Part shown: in pieces, positions 1 through 11,991 of the stretch
Position numbering within the stretch: position 1 is the first letter of the stretch
How the letters are laid out: every line of letters begins with the position of its first letter
The notes under the pieces: generated by a model
Database searches by the model: none
Told to the model about the DNA's origin: nothing
The model's input: the letters and a program-made list of their open reading frames with translations, nothing else
Position numbers and translations under genes: made by a program
Assembly: GCA_030765065.1 (NCBI GenBank)
Contig: CM060980.1
Location: 62,604,364 to 62,668,363 of the forward strand
Direction of reading: 5' to 3'
Source: Deroplatys truncata
Lineage: Eukaryota > Arthropoda > Insecta > Mantodea > Mantidae
DNA length: 64,000 nucleotides

Positions 1-1660
1 GCAGACTATTTACTACTCCTTGGCAACATTCATTGTTCAATCACTGTTTTTTTGTTATGTTATATAAACAAGTTTGTTTATTCATTTGCCGTGTATATTG
101 CTTTGTACAAATTTTTTCTTTGCATATAAATTTTTATCAAAGTTGGCCATGCTTGCTACTTAAATAAATTCAACTTTTAAATATAGGTTAATAAACAACA
201 AATTCACAATTCCATAATAAATAAAATGCAATGATTATGGTAACATAAAAAATATGCAAATAGCATAATACATGAACATATATAACATTATAATGAACAA
301 GTTCCATATATTTCATACTAATGTTCAGGCAAGTAAGTCAAATATTATTCTTATTAATCTTTCTTCTTCACCATCAAAATTATTATTGTGAAGACGACTT
401 TCCCAAGAAGTTGTTCTGTATTCCACGTATCAAAGCGCTGCAAAACAGAACTTTGCACATACTATGTGTCATGTTTTCAAGAAATATAACCGATGGGTCA
501 AAAAGAAAGAGTGCAGTTTTGTAATTGGTTTTAAATTTAATAAGAATACACGGATTTTAAAGCTCACTGTTATATGAATTAAGCCGTGTTTTATCTGACT
601 GGGCTGTATAAATTTTCAGACACCACATGTGGATAGAAGAAAATCCTCATGAAATATAGCGTTATTGTAAAAGAAGGAGAAAGTAAGAGTAAAGTTAGAG
701 TGACTACTTTCTCTAAGTGTTTGTCATCTTAGGCTACTACAATTGGGTAGTTGTGAAGAACTGAAAGAATACATCGAGTGAGAAATTCACTCAATTTCAG
801 AAATTTAACTCTCAAGTGTGAATGAAAATTTCCTGAGAAAATGCCAGAAATGTGTGCATAGAGGACAACATTTCCAATATATCCTATGATAAGGTATGTG
901 CTTATTATCATTTTAACTGTAATTGCAACTGTGGGAATGTGAAGCAGTTAAGGGGATATTATAACTGTTTCAGCAGGAGTCCAAGCTGCTAAGGCCAGCA
1001 TACAAAGTAACCATGTGGTGGCCACAATGTGAAGGGAAAGCACTGTAGAATTTCTATGATTATGTTATGTTCTTCTAAAGATATGATCCATTTTTCCAGT
1101 TTCCACTGATTCTGCGGAAATAACTTTTTCCACATTAAGACTTCAGAAACACATCTGAAGCATGATTAAATGGATTTGCCTTGATGTCGATTCGCCTTGA
1201 TATTCATGTGTCTGTTGATGAAGTTGTTGATAAGTTTACTAATGTTCTAAGAGGACTTGATTTTATTTATGAACATATTTGTACTTTCAAATTGTTTCTA
1301 AAATTTTAAATTGAAAATATGTTAACACTTGTGAAAAATTTTTAAATTCCACTTTTTAGGAATCCACCATACACAGAAAGTGGAGATTTCTGCCTCAGAA
1401 CCCAAAGAGTGTCCTTGCATGAAATAATTCTTGCCAATTTTGTGTATATATCAGTGTATTACGGCTGTTTCATTTGCATGTGCCAAATTTTTAATTTTAT
1501 GCAGGTTGGTCTTTTTTGCCCATATCCCCCAAATAACATTTCATGTACTTCCCTAACCTATAAGTAGGTATCTCTACTAATTAGAACAAGCCAGCTATTT
1601 TAATTTAACAAGAATGGCGTTACTTTAATGATCTGCTGAGAGTTATCCATGGAGAGAAAT
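1..1660. other. AT-rich stretch, no gene seen
   Basis: Very AT-rich sequence with only short chance open frames (at most 67 codons). I see no splice-flanked exon, RNA gene or recognisable transposon. Short frames near 321-524 and 729-911 have low-complexity composition and no family resemblance. Confidence 0.6.
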
Positions 1661-1669
1661 TAATTGTAG

Positions 1670-2300
1670 TTTTACTTTCTTTGTGTGTGCGTGCAGGTGT
1701 GTGAAAAATCCCTCCACCCCAAAATATCCTTTACATGGAAGATTTTTCAAAATTTTGAATTTTCTGACTCTAATGAGTTTGATAAAAATATCATATATTT
1801 AAGATATTTACATTAAAAATAAAATGTATATCATGAATTTTCTGGAAATAGCATGTGAAGCCCTATTCATTCTGAAGAATTTTGTATAATTTTGTTTATT
1901 TGAAAAACAAGAAATAGACAAAAACTTACTACACAAAAAATGTGAATATGTTTAAAATACACAATTCATTTCAAATAATTTTTTCTGTGGCATTAGCCAT
2001 TTTGAAATATCCATTATTTTTTATTTGAATTTTCAACACTGTCGCTATTCAGTTGTTTCTTCCAATGTCATGGAAAGAGTGGAATATCTTGGTCAACATA
2101 TAGCTAACCAATTTTTAAATAGCTGACTATCAATTCCATTTTCTCTATCCACTTTGTAGTTTCAACAACATTTGTAATGAAACTATTTCTGCAAAGGTTA
2201 ATCTTGATTAACATGAAGTGGATAGAAAAATAAGCTTTATATGAATAGTTTGCAGAAGCTATACAAAAGTAAACAATAATAGGTAGAGAAAGTTATGCGA
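1670..2300 (-). repeat. family A interspersed repeat, old inverted copy
   Basis: Reads as a diverged minus-orientation copy of the repeat at 4746-6290. Shared landmarks in order are the CCCCAAA/CCCTTTACATGGAA block, TTTAAGATATTTACAT, the AAAATGTATATC..GAATTTTCTGG block, TAGACAAAA..TTACTACACAAAAAATGT and TTTAAAATACACAA. Many indels separate it from the younger copies. No TIR or target duplication could be fixed here. Confidence 0.7.
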
Positions 2301-2609
2301 ATGTAACTTAGAAATGTTTTTCTTTAATAGTTTAAGGTTTCAATACAATTTAACTGCGACCCGTGTTTACATGCTGATATTTGATATGAAACTCGGTTTG
2401 GGATTCAGATCAAACTGTAGTGCTTCATCTATAACAAACAAAGAAATGAACATTGCTTAGCTTATAATAACTTTTTTTCTCAACATTTCAAATGGCCTAT
2501 GCACATGAACGAGTTTTGTTAACAAACTGGCTTAAAACCATATAACATGGGCTCCCATTTGGAGGTTCCCAGTGTATACGTTGTGCAAGTTCAACGAATC
2601 ATTGGAAAA

Positions 2610-3710
2610 CAATCTGGTTTGTTACACTCACATGACTTTCTCTATTGTTGTACAAACTATTTTTACAAACGCTTATTCTCCATATGCGTCATGTTAATCG
2701 AGATATCGAGATGTTAATGTTATTGCTAATTTTCTTGTAGATGCAAGGGGAATTGGCTTTAAGCGTTTAAGAGCTAGTTGCTATGTGGAGTATTCCATTC
2801 TCTTTGCATTACCAGGACAAAAAAAATTCTGATGTGTTACACTCACATGACTTTCCCTACTCTTGTACAAACTATTTTTATAAACGCTTATTCTCCATCT
2901 ACTTCATGTTAATCGAGATAAACATTTGCAGACTCTATCTTATTGCTAATTTTCTTGTAGATGTAAGGGGAATATATATTTACAAGGGCAGTATCGAAAT
3001 ACAGTAGCCTTTAAGCACATACATATCTCTTAATAGCTGGTTGCTAGGTGCAGCACCATTCTCTTTGCATATACAAGACAAAAAAATGAATAACGAATTC
3101 CCATTTGAGAAAATAAGTATTGAAAAATTAAAGGGAATAACAAGCAATATCTCGAAAATGTTATACTCAACAAAAAAAAATGTATATGACATAAATTGTG
3201 TATTTTAACGCGATTACATTTTTTGTGTAGTAAAATTTTGTCTATCTCTTATGGTTTACCAGTTATGCAAAAGTCGTTCACAATGAAGAATACTTTTGGA
3301 GACATTCCCAGGAAGTTCAAGATATACATTTTATTTGTCATGAAAATATCTTAAACATACGATATTTTAATCAAAATCGTTAGAGCCATTTTTGAGAAAA
3401 TTAAAATTTTCGAAAAATGTTCCATGTAAAGGGTAATCTGTGTTGGGGGGATTTTCTTGAAAACCTTCGTGTCGCATCTCTGGAAGATACTGAACCTAAA
3501 TACCAAGTTTGGTGTTTATCCGACTGTTCGTTTCTGAGTTATGCTGTTCACAGACAGACACACACACGGACATGTTTCCAAAAATGCTTTTTTTTTATTC
3601 AGTGGATCTCAAAACATGTATTTCCGGTGAAATCTCGGTATCGAATTTTTGTGTGGAATACAATACTTCCCCTACTTACTATACGTAGTAGAGAAAGTAA
3701 AAAATGTATA
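2610..3710 (+). repeat. family A interspersed repeat, long forward copy
   Basis: Starts with TTACACTCACATGACTTTCTC and ends with TACGTAGTAGAGAAAGTAAA. Its first about 150 bp is present twice in tandem (about 2620-2765 and 2830-2970: ACAAACTATTTTTA, TTCTCCAT, CATGTTAATCGAGAT, TTTTCTTGTAGATG). Both ends share a core of AGAAAGT/ACTTTCTCTAC in opposite orientation, like a short terminal inverted repeat. The open frame of 98 codons at 3417 recurs in sister copies but is frame-disrupted in most, so I do not call it a gene. Confidence 0.75.
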
Positions 3711-4230
3711 TGACATAAATTGTGTATTTTAACTTGATCTACATTTTTTGTGTAGTAAAATTTTGTCTATCTCTTATGGTTTACCAGTTATGCAAAAGTC
3801 GTTCACAATGAAGAACACTTTTGGAGACATTCCCAGAAAATTCAACATATACATTTTATTTAACATGAAAATATCTTAAACATATGATATTTTAATCAAA
3901 ATCGTTAGAGCCGTTTTTGGGAAAATTAAAATTTTCGAAAAATGTTCCATGGAAAGGGTATCCTGGGGTGGGGGGATTTTCTTGAAAACCTTCGTGTAGC
4001 ATCTCTGGAAGATACTGAACCTAAATACCAAATTTGGTGTTTATCCGACTGTTCGTTTCTGAGTTATGCTGTTCGCAGACAGACACACACACGGACATGT
4101 TTCCAAAAATGCTTTTTTTGGATTCAGGGGTCTCAAAACATGTATTTCCGATGAAATCTCGGTATCGAATTTTTGGGTGGAATACAATACTTCCCCTACT
4201 TACTATACGTAGTAGAGGAAGTAAAAATGA
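3711..4230 (+). repeat. family A repeat, tandem forward copy
   Basis: A second copy of the 3190-3710 segment follows directly (starts ATATGACATAAATTGTGTATTTTAAC, about 95% similar by eye) and again ends TATACGTAGTAGAGGAAGTAAA. The landmarks TCTATCTCTTATGGTTTACC and TCGTTCACAATGAAGAAC are shared. Confidence 0.8.
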
Positions 4231-4319
4231 ATAACGAATTTGAGAAAAAGTATAAGTATTGGAAAATTTAAGAGAATAACAAGCAATATCTCGAAAATGG
4301 TTCACTCAAAAAAAAAAAA

Positions 4320-4745
4320 AAAAAAAAAAAACGTATACGACATAAATTGTGTATTTTAACACGATCTACATTTTTTGTGTAGTAAAATTTTGTCTATCTC
4401 TTATGGTTTACCAGTTATGCAAAAGTCGTTCACAATGAAGAACATTTTTGGACACATTCCCAGAAAATTCGAGATATACATGTCATTTGTCATAAAAATA
4501 TCTTAAACATACGATATTTTAATCAAAATCATTAGAGCCATTTTTGAGAAAATTTTCGAAAAATGTTCCATGTAAAGGGTAGTCTGGGGTGGGGGGATTT
4601 TGTTGAAAACCTTCGTGTCGCATCTCTGGAAGATACTGTACCTAAATATCAAGTTTGGTGTTTATCCGACTGTTCGTTTCTGAGTTATGCTGTTCACAGA
4701 CACAGACAGACACACACACGGACATGTTTCCAAAATGCTTTTTTT
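4320..4745 (+). repeat. family A repeat, truncated forward copy
   Basis: Third forward copy, again beginning at the TATACGACATAAATTGTG block after a poly-A tract (4309-4330). It breaks off after the CACACACGGACATGTTTCC segment and runs straight into an inverted copy at about 4746. Confidence 0.75.
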
Positions 4746-5390
4746 ACTTTCTCTACTACGTATAGTAAGTAGGGGAAGTATTGCATTCCACCCAAAAATT
4801 CGATACCGAGATTTCACCGGAAATACATGTTTTGAGAATCACTGAATCCAAAAAAAGCATTTTTGGAAACATGTCCGTGTGTGTGTCTGTCTGTGTGTCT
4901 GTGTGTCTGTCTGTCTGTGTGTCTGTGAACAGCATAACTCAAAAACGAACAGTCGGACAAACACCAAACTTGGTATTTAGGTTCAGTATCTTCCAGAGAT
5001 GCGACACGAAGGTTTTCAAGAAAATCCCCCCACCCCAGACTACCCTTTACATGGAACATTTTTCGAAAATTTTAATTTTCTCAAAAACGGCTCTAACGAT
5101 TTTGATTAAAATATCATATGTTTAAGATATTGTCATGACAAATAAAATGTATATCTCGAATTTTCTGGGAATGTCACCAAAAATATTCTTCATTGTGAAC
5201 GACTTTTGCATAACTGGTAAACCATAAGAGATAGACAAAATTTTACTACACAAAAAATGTAGATCGCGTTAAAATACACAACTTATGTCATATACGTTTC
5301 TTTTGTTGAGTGAACCGTTTTCGAGATATTGCTTGTTATTTCCTTAAATTTTCCAATACTTATACTTTTTCTCAAATTCGTTATTCATTT
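4746..5390 (-). repeat. family A repeat, inverted copy
   Basis: Begins TACTTTCTCTACTACGTATAG and runs through the same landmarks in reverse complement, giving a head-to-head junction with the forward copies at about 4745. Contains an expanded GTGTCTGT tract (4875-4925). The open frames rich in Cys/Val/Ser here are translations of that tract. Confidence 0.8.
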
Positions 5391-6290
5391 TTACTTTCTC
5401 TACTACGTATAGTAAGTAGGGGAAGTATTGCATTCCACCCAAAAATTCGATACCGAGATTTCACCGGAAATACATGTTTTGAGACCTCCTGAATCCAAAA
5501 AAAGCATTTTTGGAAACATGTCCGTGTGTGTGTCTGTCTGTGTGTGTGTGTGTGTGTCTGTGTGTGTGTGTGTGTGTCTGTGTGTGTGTGTGTGTGTCTG
5601 TGAACAGCATAACTCAAAAACGAACAGTCGGATAAACTCCAAACTTGGTATTTAGGTTCAGTATCTTCCAGAGATGCGACACGAAGGTTTTCAAAAAAAT
5701 CCCCCCACCCCAGACTACCCTTTACATGGAAAATTTTTCGAAAATTTTAATTTTCTCAAAAATGGCTCTAACGATTTTGATTAAAATAACATATGTTTAA
5801 CATAATGTCATGAGAAATGAAATGTATATCTCGAATTTTCTGGGAATGTCTCCAAAAGTGTTCTTCATTCTGAACGACTTTTGCATATCTGGTAAACCAT
5901 AAGAGATAGACAAAATTTTACTACACAAAAAATGTAGATCGCGTTAAAATACACAACTTATGTCATATACATTTCTTTTGTTGAGTGAACCGTTTTCGAG
6001 ATATTGCTTGTTATTTCCTTAAATTTTCCAATACTTATACTTTTTCTCAAATTCGTTATTCATTTTTTTATGTCCTGGACATGCAAAGAGAATGGAATGC
6101 GCCACATAGCAACCAGCGTTAAAATATTTGACTATCGCTTAAAAGCTAGCATATTCCCCTTGCATCTACAAGAAAATTACCAATAAGATTGACATCTCGA
6201 TATCTCGATTAACATGAAGCATATGGAGAATAGGCGTTTGTAAAAATAGATTGTACAAGAGTAGAGAAAGTCATGTGAGTGTAACACATC
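5391..6290 (-). repeat. family A repeat, long inverted copy
   Basis: A second inverted unit starting TACTTTCTCTACTACG and ending in the distal part ACAAGAGTAGAGAAAGTCATG at about 6255-6282. It therefore carries both ends of the family and is near full length at about 0.9 kb. It contains a (GT)n tract with CTGTG interruptions at 5524-5602. With 2610-4745 it makes a large imperfect hairpin. Confidence 0.78.
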
Positions 6291-6407
6291 AGATTTTTTT
6301 GGATTCAGGGGGTCTCAAAACATGTATTTCTGGTGAAATCTCGCTATCGAATTTTTGGGTGGAATACAATACTTTCCCTACTTACTATACGTAGTAAGAA
6401 AGTAAAA
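6291..6407 (+). repeat. family A end fragment
   Basis: Short forward fragment from GGATTCAGGGGGTCTC to CGTAGTAAGAAAGTAAAA, equal to the last about 110 bp of the unit. It suggests that the inverted copy inserted into, or recombined with, an existing forward copy. Confidence 0.7.
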
Positions 6408-6744
6408 AGGAGGAATCCTAAATAAACATGAAATGGAGAGAATTTTAAACTTTTGATTTTTCTGATTTTGAAGAAAAACGGGGCATTTGGGTCCCGGTTG
6501 AACTTTATGTGGACATCAGGACAATACATCCAAAAAACGCCATTGTTCTGATAAAACAGGAAGTCCGGGGTCCCCTGTTTGAGAGGAGCCCCTTAACAAA
6601 GACGTAACTTAGGGAGTGATAAGCCCTCCTCTAGTATTATCAACCTAACATTTTATTTTAAGTTACTTTAAGCAATAACACATTTTGTTTTGTATTTAAA
6701 TTAATAGAGTAGTTTTCAGCTAAAATATCTGTGCATTATGACGT

Positions 6745-7280
6745 TTTTATCGCGAGATGCCTCCGCATAAAAGTGTGACTCTCATTCGGGAGGTCCCGAG
6801 TTCGATTCCCGTCGGGCCGGCACTCTGACCATGTTTTTTTTTCGTGTTTTCCACGGCTCAATAGGCGAATAATGGGGTGATTCATCTTCCAGGAATTTCC
6901 TGTACCGTCATTCCCTCTCAGTTCGTTTCCTCTTTCATGTCAGGTGGGCTTCAAGGATGTGTAGTATCAGTCGTCGGACGAATGGAGCATATACTTGCTC
7001 ATTGGAAAGTACTTCTCGGCCCTGGCAGATGGAAGCCTTCTTTGGGCCGCCTAAGGTGGGCCGATTTCTCTCCGACTCCGCAAGAGGGAAGCCTTCTTTG
7101 AGCAGTCCGGCGGTGTGATCTAGTCTTCAACTAGGAATCGTTAGGAACCTGTTTGCGTCTCCATAATCCGACTGCCTGTGGCCTATAGCTTCATGCGGTT
7201 ACTTCACTTCATCCGTTCCTCCTGAGGGTGGTAGCCACAAAAAGTTCGCATTAGGTCGCTCCTAGACCGGTCAGGTAGCG
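6745..7280 (+). mobile_element. tRNA-derived SINE (type B)
   Basis: Contains a pol III B-box-like GAGTTCGATTCCC at about 6799-6811 inside a tRNA-like head (about 6750-6822, ending GGGCCGGC). An about 450-bp unrelated, relatively GC-rich body follows. No clear poly-A tail or target duplication was found, so the 3' limit is approximate. The 74-codon open frame at 6877 is part of the body and is not taken as a gene. Confidence 0.6.
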
Positions 7281-7890
7281 TCAAAATGGTCATTTTTCAA
7301 CTGAAACCTCGCGTACTGTAGTAATATATTTTAACATGTTCTGGATTGCCAACACCATTGTGGAGATAAACAGGGTTGCGGACGAACTGTTAGATCAGCG
7401 AAGCCCAACTTGTTCTCTTAAGAGCGAAGGTTCGAGGTCCATAGTTCACCCCACCTACTATACTTAAAGGGTATACTATACTACAAGCTAAACCAACCAA
7501 GTTTCAGTACTTGGTAGCACGAGTGGAAGGAATACTCCCTTCATCCTCCCTACTGTAAGGTTGAGCATCCCTGTATTAGATTGACCTTTGTTTCTCATTA
7601 GCTCAAGCAAAGTTTTATAAACATCGCGGCTAATGTACCTAATTACATCGTCTTTTCAGCAGTCTCAACAAAACTGTATTATCTATTTCATACCCTTTTT
7701 CTTGCTAATATTTATGAGTAACAGAAAGTAGTAGAACATAAATATAAAGCTTCGCTGAATAACTTGTACACTAGCTATGAAAATAACTCTATAGAAAACT
7801 GTGCGACAGTTAAACACCAGATTTATTTTTTATTATTGAAATAAATAAATTATTCTAATAGTTGGCAAAACATGTTTAACCAGTTGTTCA
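7281..7890. other. no gene seen
   Basis: Contains a weak tRNA-like stretch around 7400-7450 (AAGGTTCGAGGTCC), perhaps an old SINE remnant. Otherwise AT-rich without features I can support. Confidence 0.4.
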
Positions 7891-7892
7891 TG

Positions 7893-7893
<1 letters not shown>

Positions 7894-7946
<53 letters not shown>
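7894..7946. repeat. (TTA)n microsatellite
   Basis: Uninterrupted TTA/ATT triplets over about 53 bp. Confidence 0.95.
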
Positions 7947-8339
7947 TTAACAATGCTTTATTTTCCCAAAAGGTGGATGAAAACTACTTTCAAATGTGTT
8001 TTACACTGTGTTTTGTAATACCGCTTTCACTTACTTTCCATCATCAAAACTTGGTCTAAAGTTACGCCCATCCTTAACCTTTTCAAACAAATGGAAACGT
8101 CAATTAACCTGAAACCACCGGGAAAAAATGAAAATTTTAAAATAGAAATAATACAAATATTTATGTAAAGGAACTGAATTGTTTTAAGCTAAATAAAATA
8201 CGGCTTTTTATATCTGCATCCCCTGTTTACCCAGCTGGAATGTTGTAAAACCTGTATTATATTTGTAAAAAGAGGCATAAAAATTATTTGATGAGAACAT
8301 TCAACAAAATTGGAATGAAATCGAAGAGATTATAAACCA

Positions 8340-8629
8340 CTGTTATTCCCACTTTGAAAATCTCAAGTAGTCTTTTGCGCATGCGTGTTGCGACTGCAAC
8401 CAAAGAGCTGGGTTGGCATCCCAATACAGCTTGTTTCTATGGTCACTTGTTGCGCCTAACGGCAGTGGCAGTCGAGTAAACAAATGGTTGAAGTAGGAAA
8501 AGAGGGAGAGTGAAAGCGAGGTCAGATAGAGGGTTAGCGTCATTGGCTGTGGGGGTTGGTGCCTACAAGCAATTTAATTGCTGCAGTTCTGTCTGCTGAG
8601 AGGTTGCTCCAAGAAAGAAGAAAGTAATA
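8340..8629 (+). promoter_or_regulatory. probable CpG-richer promoter/5'UTR of host gene
   Basis: A local rise in GC and CpG (GCGCATGCG, TTGCGACTG, GTTGCGCCTAACGG) directly upstream of the first coding exon at 8630, against an AT-rich background. The only near upstream ATG (about 8483) meets a stop after two codons. No TATA box was recognised, which fits a housekeeping-type promoter. The transcription start is not determined. Confidence 0.45.
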
Positions 8630-8749
8630 ATGCTGTTGTCAATTGTTCGAGCAAATCTACGAGCGACTACGTACGTGATTGAAAAAGGACTTGGGTCTGC
8701 AACCATCGGAGGAGCAGCTCCGGGACCCCATTGGAATACGATCCCTAAG
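8630..8749 (+). CDS. first coding exon of an unrecognised host gene
   Basis: ATG at 8630 opens a 40-codon frame ending exactly on a strong splice donor (CCTAAG|GTATGT, GT at 8750). The stretch has normal codon variety, unlike the surrounding AT-rich shadows. The N terminus has arginines and small residues (R7, R11, A12, T13, T14) followed by a Gly/Ala/Pro-rich piece around residues 20-33; it might be a targeting sequence, but that is a guess. It ends in phase 0, matching the exon at 36418, which begins after a phase-0-compatible acceptor. I do not recognise the family. Alternative: an isolated alternative 5' exon. Certainty that it is an exon is moderate and comes from the splice signal, CpG context and composition. 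Confidence 0.55.
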
Positions 8750-8751
8750 GT

Positions 8752-10560
8752 ATGTTTCCTGCTGTGTAGCAGATTTAAATTTTAAAGAAATTTTGTTTCC
8801 GTTTGAGTTAAATATGAAGTGGCCTCTCAAATGAAATGAACCTTATGACCTAACTTGATAACGTGGTATAGATATTTTATGCAAGTTGAAACGATCGAAG
8901 ATTTAGCACATACGAAAGTTTATATTTGTTTCCCTCTTTCGGTTGTTTACTTTACTGTCAACCCCGTGCTTCACCGATGTCTACTAAAATGGAAAATTTA
9001 TAATAAATTGTCTCTAAAAAGGTTTTGGATATGGAACATTTTAAAAATGCAATTGAAAATAGTCTATAAAACAAATGAATGCTGTAAGTATAGTATTATT
9101 TTTGACCAACCAAACAGGAGAGTTTTTGTTTTAATTTTCCAGCTGATTATCTTGAAAAACCGTTTCCAAGAAAATAATTTATGTTGAATGTATCTTCATT
9201 AGCGATATTAGTTAAATTTTATTTGGTGAATATTTTCAAGGTCATTCATGGTCAGCTCAATTTTTTTAAAGCTCCATTTTTTAAAAAAACAGATTTTGGG
9301 TTTACCATTAAAAGCTAACAACGTTTGTCTGAGACATTTTTTATTAAATCCATCATTATTTTAATTAATAGTTAGAAAAATGTTAACGTTAATACATTGA
9401 AAGACTAACTTCGATTTCAGTTGCTTGAATTTAACAAAGCACAAACGCAGTTTAAATACATTAGGTTTCTTTCAAACTTCTTAAATATTTTATAAAATAT
9501 ACCTATTTGTTTGTTATACTAGGGCACAATTAACTTTTGTTTAAGTGATGAATATAATTATTAGAAACTGAAAGTATTTAACTATAATTTGTATGTTGGT
9601 AGGCAATATATGAATAAATGTTAGTGAAATCTACACTAATACGCGTATTATAAAGATAGTAAATTTGTATGTTTGATAATTCTTTCACCATTATAAGCAT
9701 TGCTCTTCCGGACGTATATAAATGTAAAACATTTCAATAAAATTTAAAACGGGAAGGTTTAGGAGGTTTCATATTTACGTCCCCTATTTCAAGACCTGTT
9801 TCCTTGAATATGAGTATCCGAGGATATTTTTGGCGCTTTATTCCGTACATGATAGATTTTTAATCAGCCCAAAAGACTAAATGACGAGCATTAAAGTATT
9901 TTAAACTTGTGTTATTGGTGGGTGAGAGGGTTGAAAATTTCCTTCCGATTTAGCTGAACTTGTGTCAAAGAGTATTTTTTGTATGATTTTGACAACTTGC
10001 CACGCTTGGGTTTTAAAATTTGGAAAGGTAAGCTATTCGATAATTTTCCAAAACGTCCACTATTGCTTTCAAACCCTCTTTACAACTCCAAAGTCTAAAT
10101 CAACGCTTTTTGGGCTATCTAGATCCAAGTTTGTACACTTATAACTAATGTAGGACCCAACGAAAATTAAGGCTAACTTGCAATTCTCAAAAACTACCCC
10201 TACCATATTTTCAATCCTTGTGTAGAAATCTGCACTGTTAAATCTACTTTGTCAAATATTGTACAATTACAATATAGGACCTGGCAAAACTCATAGGTTA
10301 CCTTACAACTTTCAAAAACTATCCAACAATTATTTTCAATCACTCGACTTCTTAAAACCATTCCTTACGGACAAAGCTGTACTGTTTGAACAATCACGAC
10401 AAAATGTTTGCACAGTGCGCTTGAACTATAAGACTTGACAAACATTATGGAATACCTTATAACTTCAAAAAGCTACGCACTCGTATTTTCCACCCTTAGT
10501 ACAAATTTGCACCGTCTGGCCCATCTGGAAAATACTTAGGATACTGTACATCTTATGCGT
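8752..10560. other. putative intron sequence, nothing recognised
   Basis: AT-rich; the longest open frame is 110 codons at 8855-9187 with low-complexity Lys/Ile/Phe composition. No transposon ends or RNA genes seen. Confidence 0.5.
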
Positions 10561-10571
10561 TTTTTTTAAAT

Positions 10572-10815
10572 TTTATTTATGGCGCTATTTAACTACTATG
10601 GTCCTTAGCGTCCCATTCTATATTGGGCGTGAAAGATCGGTAATTTTGCTCAGAGGCCTCTTTATCAGGCTTGAGGTTCTTTTACGTGCCGTAAATCTAT
10701 CGACTTTACTTCCCTTCCGTCCGAAAAAAATCCATCGCCCACCGCCGGGTTTGAACCCGCGACCTTGGGAACTAGAGGCTAGCACAGTACCACTCTTCCA
10801 CGGAGGAAGACGCCT
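10572..10815 (-). mobile_element. tRNA-derived SINE A, minus strand
   Basis: Reads on the minus strand as a tRNA-like head (GGGTTCAAACCC B box, about 10746-10757) followed by a body with TTTACGGCACGTAAAAGAACC, GAGGCCTCTGAG and CGCCCAATATAGAATGGGACG, then ATAAATAAAA. The same head and body occur at 38657-38911 and, in part, at 53520-53677 and 56493-56681, defining a family. The open frame at 10598 is an artefact of this element. Confidence 0.88.
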
Positions 10816-10903
10816 TACGGGTTAAAATTGTAGACTATTCACTACTTCAAAACATACACCTATCCTTATTTTCAACTCCTCAATACAGAATGCATCCGGG
10901 TAG

Positions 10904-11347
10904 TAAAGTCGGAATTACGGTGAACTTAACGTGAGCGAAGTAACGTGAAGTTAACAAATAATGCTAAACTGAAAGTCTGATTAAGATACACTTAACTTAA
11001 AAGTAATGGGGATGAGTTTTATTGGTAGTTGGTTTTATTGCTTCAAGACGCTGCTTCACACTGATTGGTTCATTTAGTCACATGACATCCAGCATAACGT
11101 AACGGGAAGGAAAAGTTTGACATTGCTAAACTTTAAGTCGCGTTAAATCAAAAGGTTCATTTAATACAATGCGTTAGACTTTCGCGTTGCGTCGCGTCAT
11201 CGAAATCCCGTCTCTTAAGTTATGTCACGTTAAATAAGTCAACTCAACTCAATAGGTCCATTTAATGTGATGTATTAGATTTTCACGCTTTGTGTGTTAG
11301 GTTAGATTAAGTTACGTTAGGTTCAATTCATCGTAATCCTGGCTTAA
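10904..11347. mobile_element. PIF/Harbinger-type MITE with TAA target duplication
   Basis: Element 10907-11344 (438 bp) has imperfect terminal inverted repeats: left AGTCGGAATTACGGTGAA and right (reverse complement) AGCCAGGATTACGATGAA, continuing into TTAACGT/CCTAACGT. It is bounded by TAA on both sides (10904-10906 and 11345-11347), the 3-bp TWA duplication typical of Harbinger elements. No coding capacity. A related end is at about 58320-58375. Confidence 0.8.
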
Positions 11348-11435
11348 TATCATAAACATGAAGATTTTCAAGAAAATTTATTTTCTCAAAAATGGCTCTG
11401 GCGATTTTTATTAAAATGCCACATGCTTAACCTAC
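11348..11435 (-). repeat. family A fragment
   Basis: AAGATTTTCAAGAAAATT.. TTTTCTCAAAAATGGCTCT .. GATTTTTATTAAAAT .. TGCTTAACCTAC corresponds to the middle of an inverted family A unit. Confidence 0.6.
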
Positions 11436-11990
11436 ATGGGTCATTCAATAATTAGTGGCAATAGTTATCGAAAAGAATGGTAGTGTATTGTTGGTACCCC
11501 AGCTAGGGGTTGTTGAACTGCCCTCTGTTGCCAGGTGAAGGGAATCTCCCTGCCGCTCGCAGTTCCTATTTGACACAGACGGACGGGTTGTTAGAGGAAG
11601 TAGTTGTGTATTTACTCGCACAGATTCGAATATAACACAACATGGGTAGAGTTTATTCACTCCCGTGCACAAGATGGAAGCTGCACTTCCATGCAAATAA
11701 GTAAAACCCAGTAATTCATTGCGTGCTCCTCATTCTCAAACTCGCTACTAGTTCCTATGACCATCACAGTGGAGTTACTTTGTCATTACGTGGATGCCCC
11801 TCAGAATCGCATCATATTTCCATGGTTGGTAATTCCTCTACCTGAATTCGGCATCGCAGTGAGGAACGGCGACTCCTGGAGACTCTGGAGACCTCCAGAA
11901 GATATTTTTCCCCCTGATGAGAGGAGAAAATGTCAAATGGTAGCCCACGTGATATTTCATGTAATTCATTCCTCGTCTTGTTTCACTTTG
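11436..11990. other. no gene recognised
   Basis: Two unsupported open frames (83 codons minus at 11445-11696 and 84 codons plus at 11757-12011) with no family resemblance. Base composition is less AT-rich than the neighbours, so an old mobile element is possible. Confidence 0.35.
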
Positions 11991-11991
11991 A

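Noticed and set aside
3417..5655. Recurrent 60-110-codon frames in family A copies
   Set aside because: They follow the repeat, change frame between copies, exist on both strands and include dinucleotide tracts.
11436..11700. Mariner-like end (GGGTCATTCAATAATTAGTGGC)
   Set aside because: A single suggestive end without a partner inverted repeat, TA duplication or transposase remnant.
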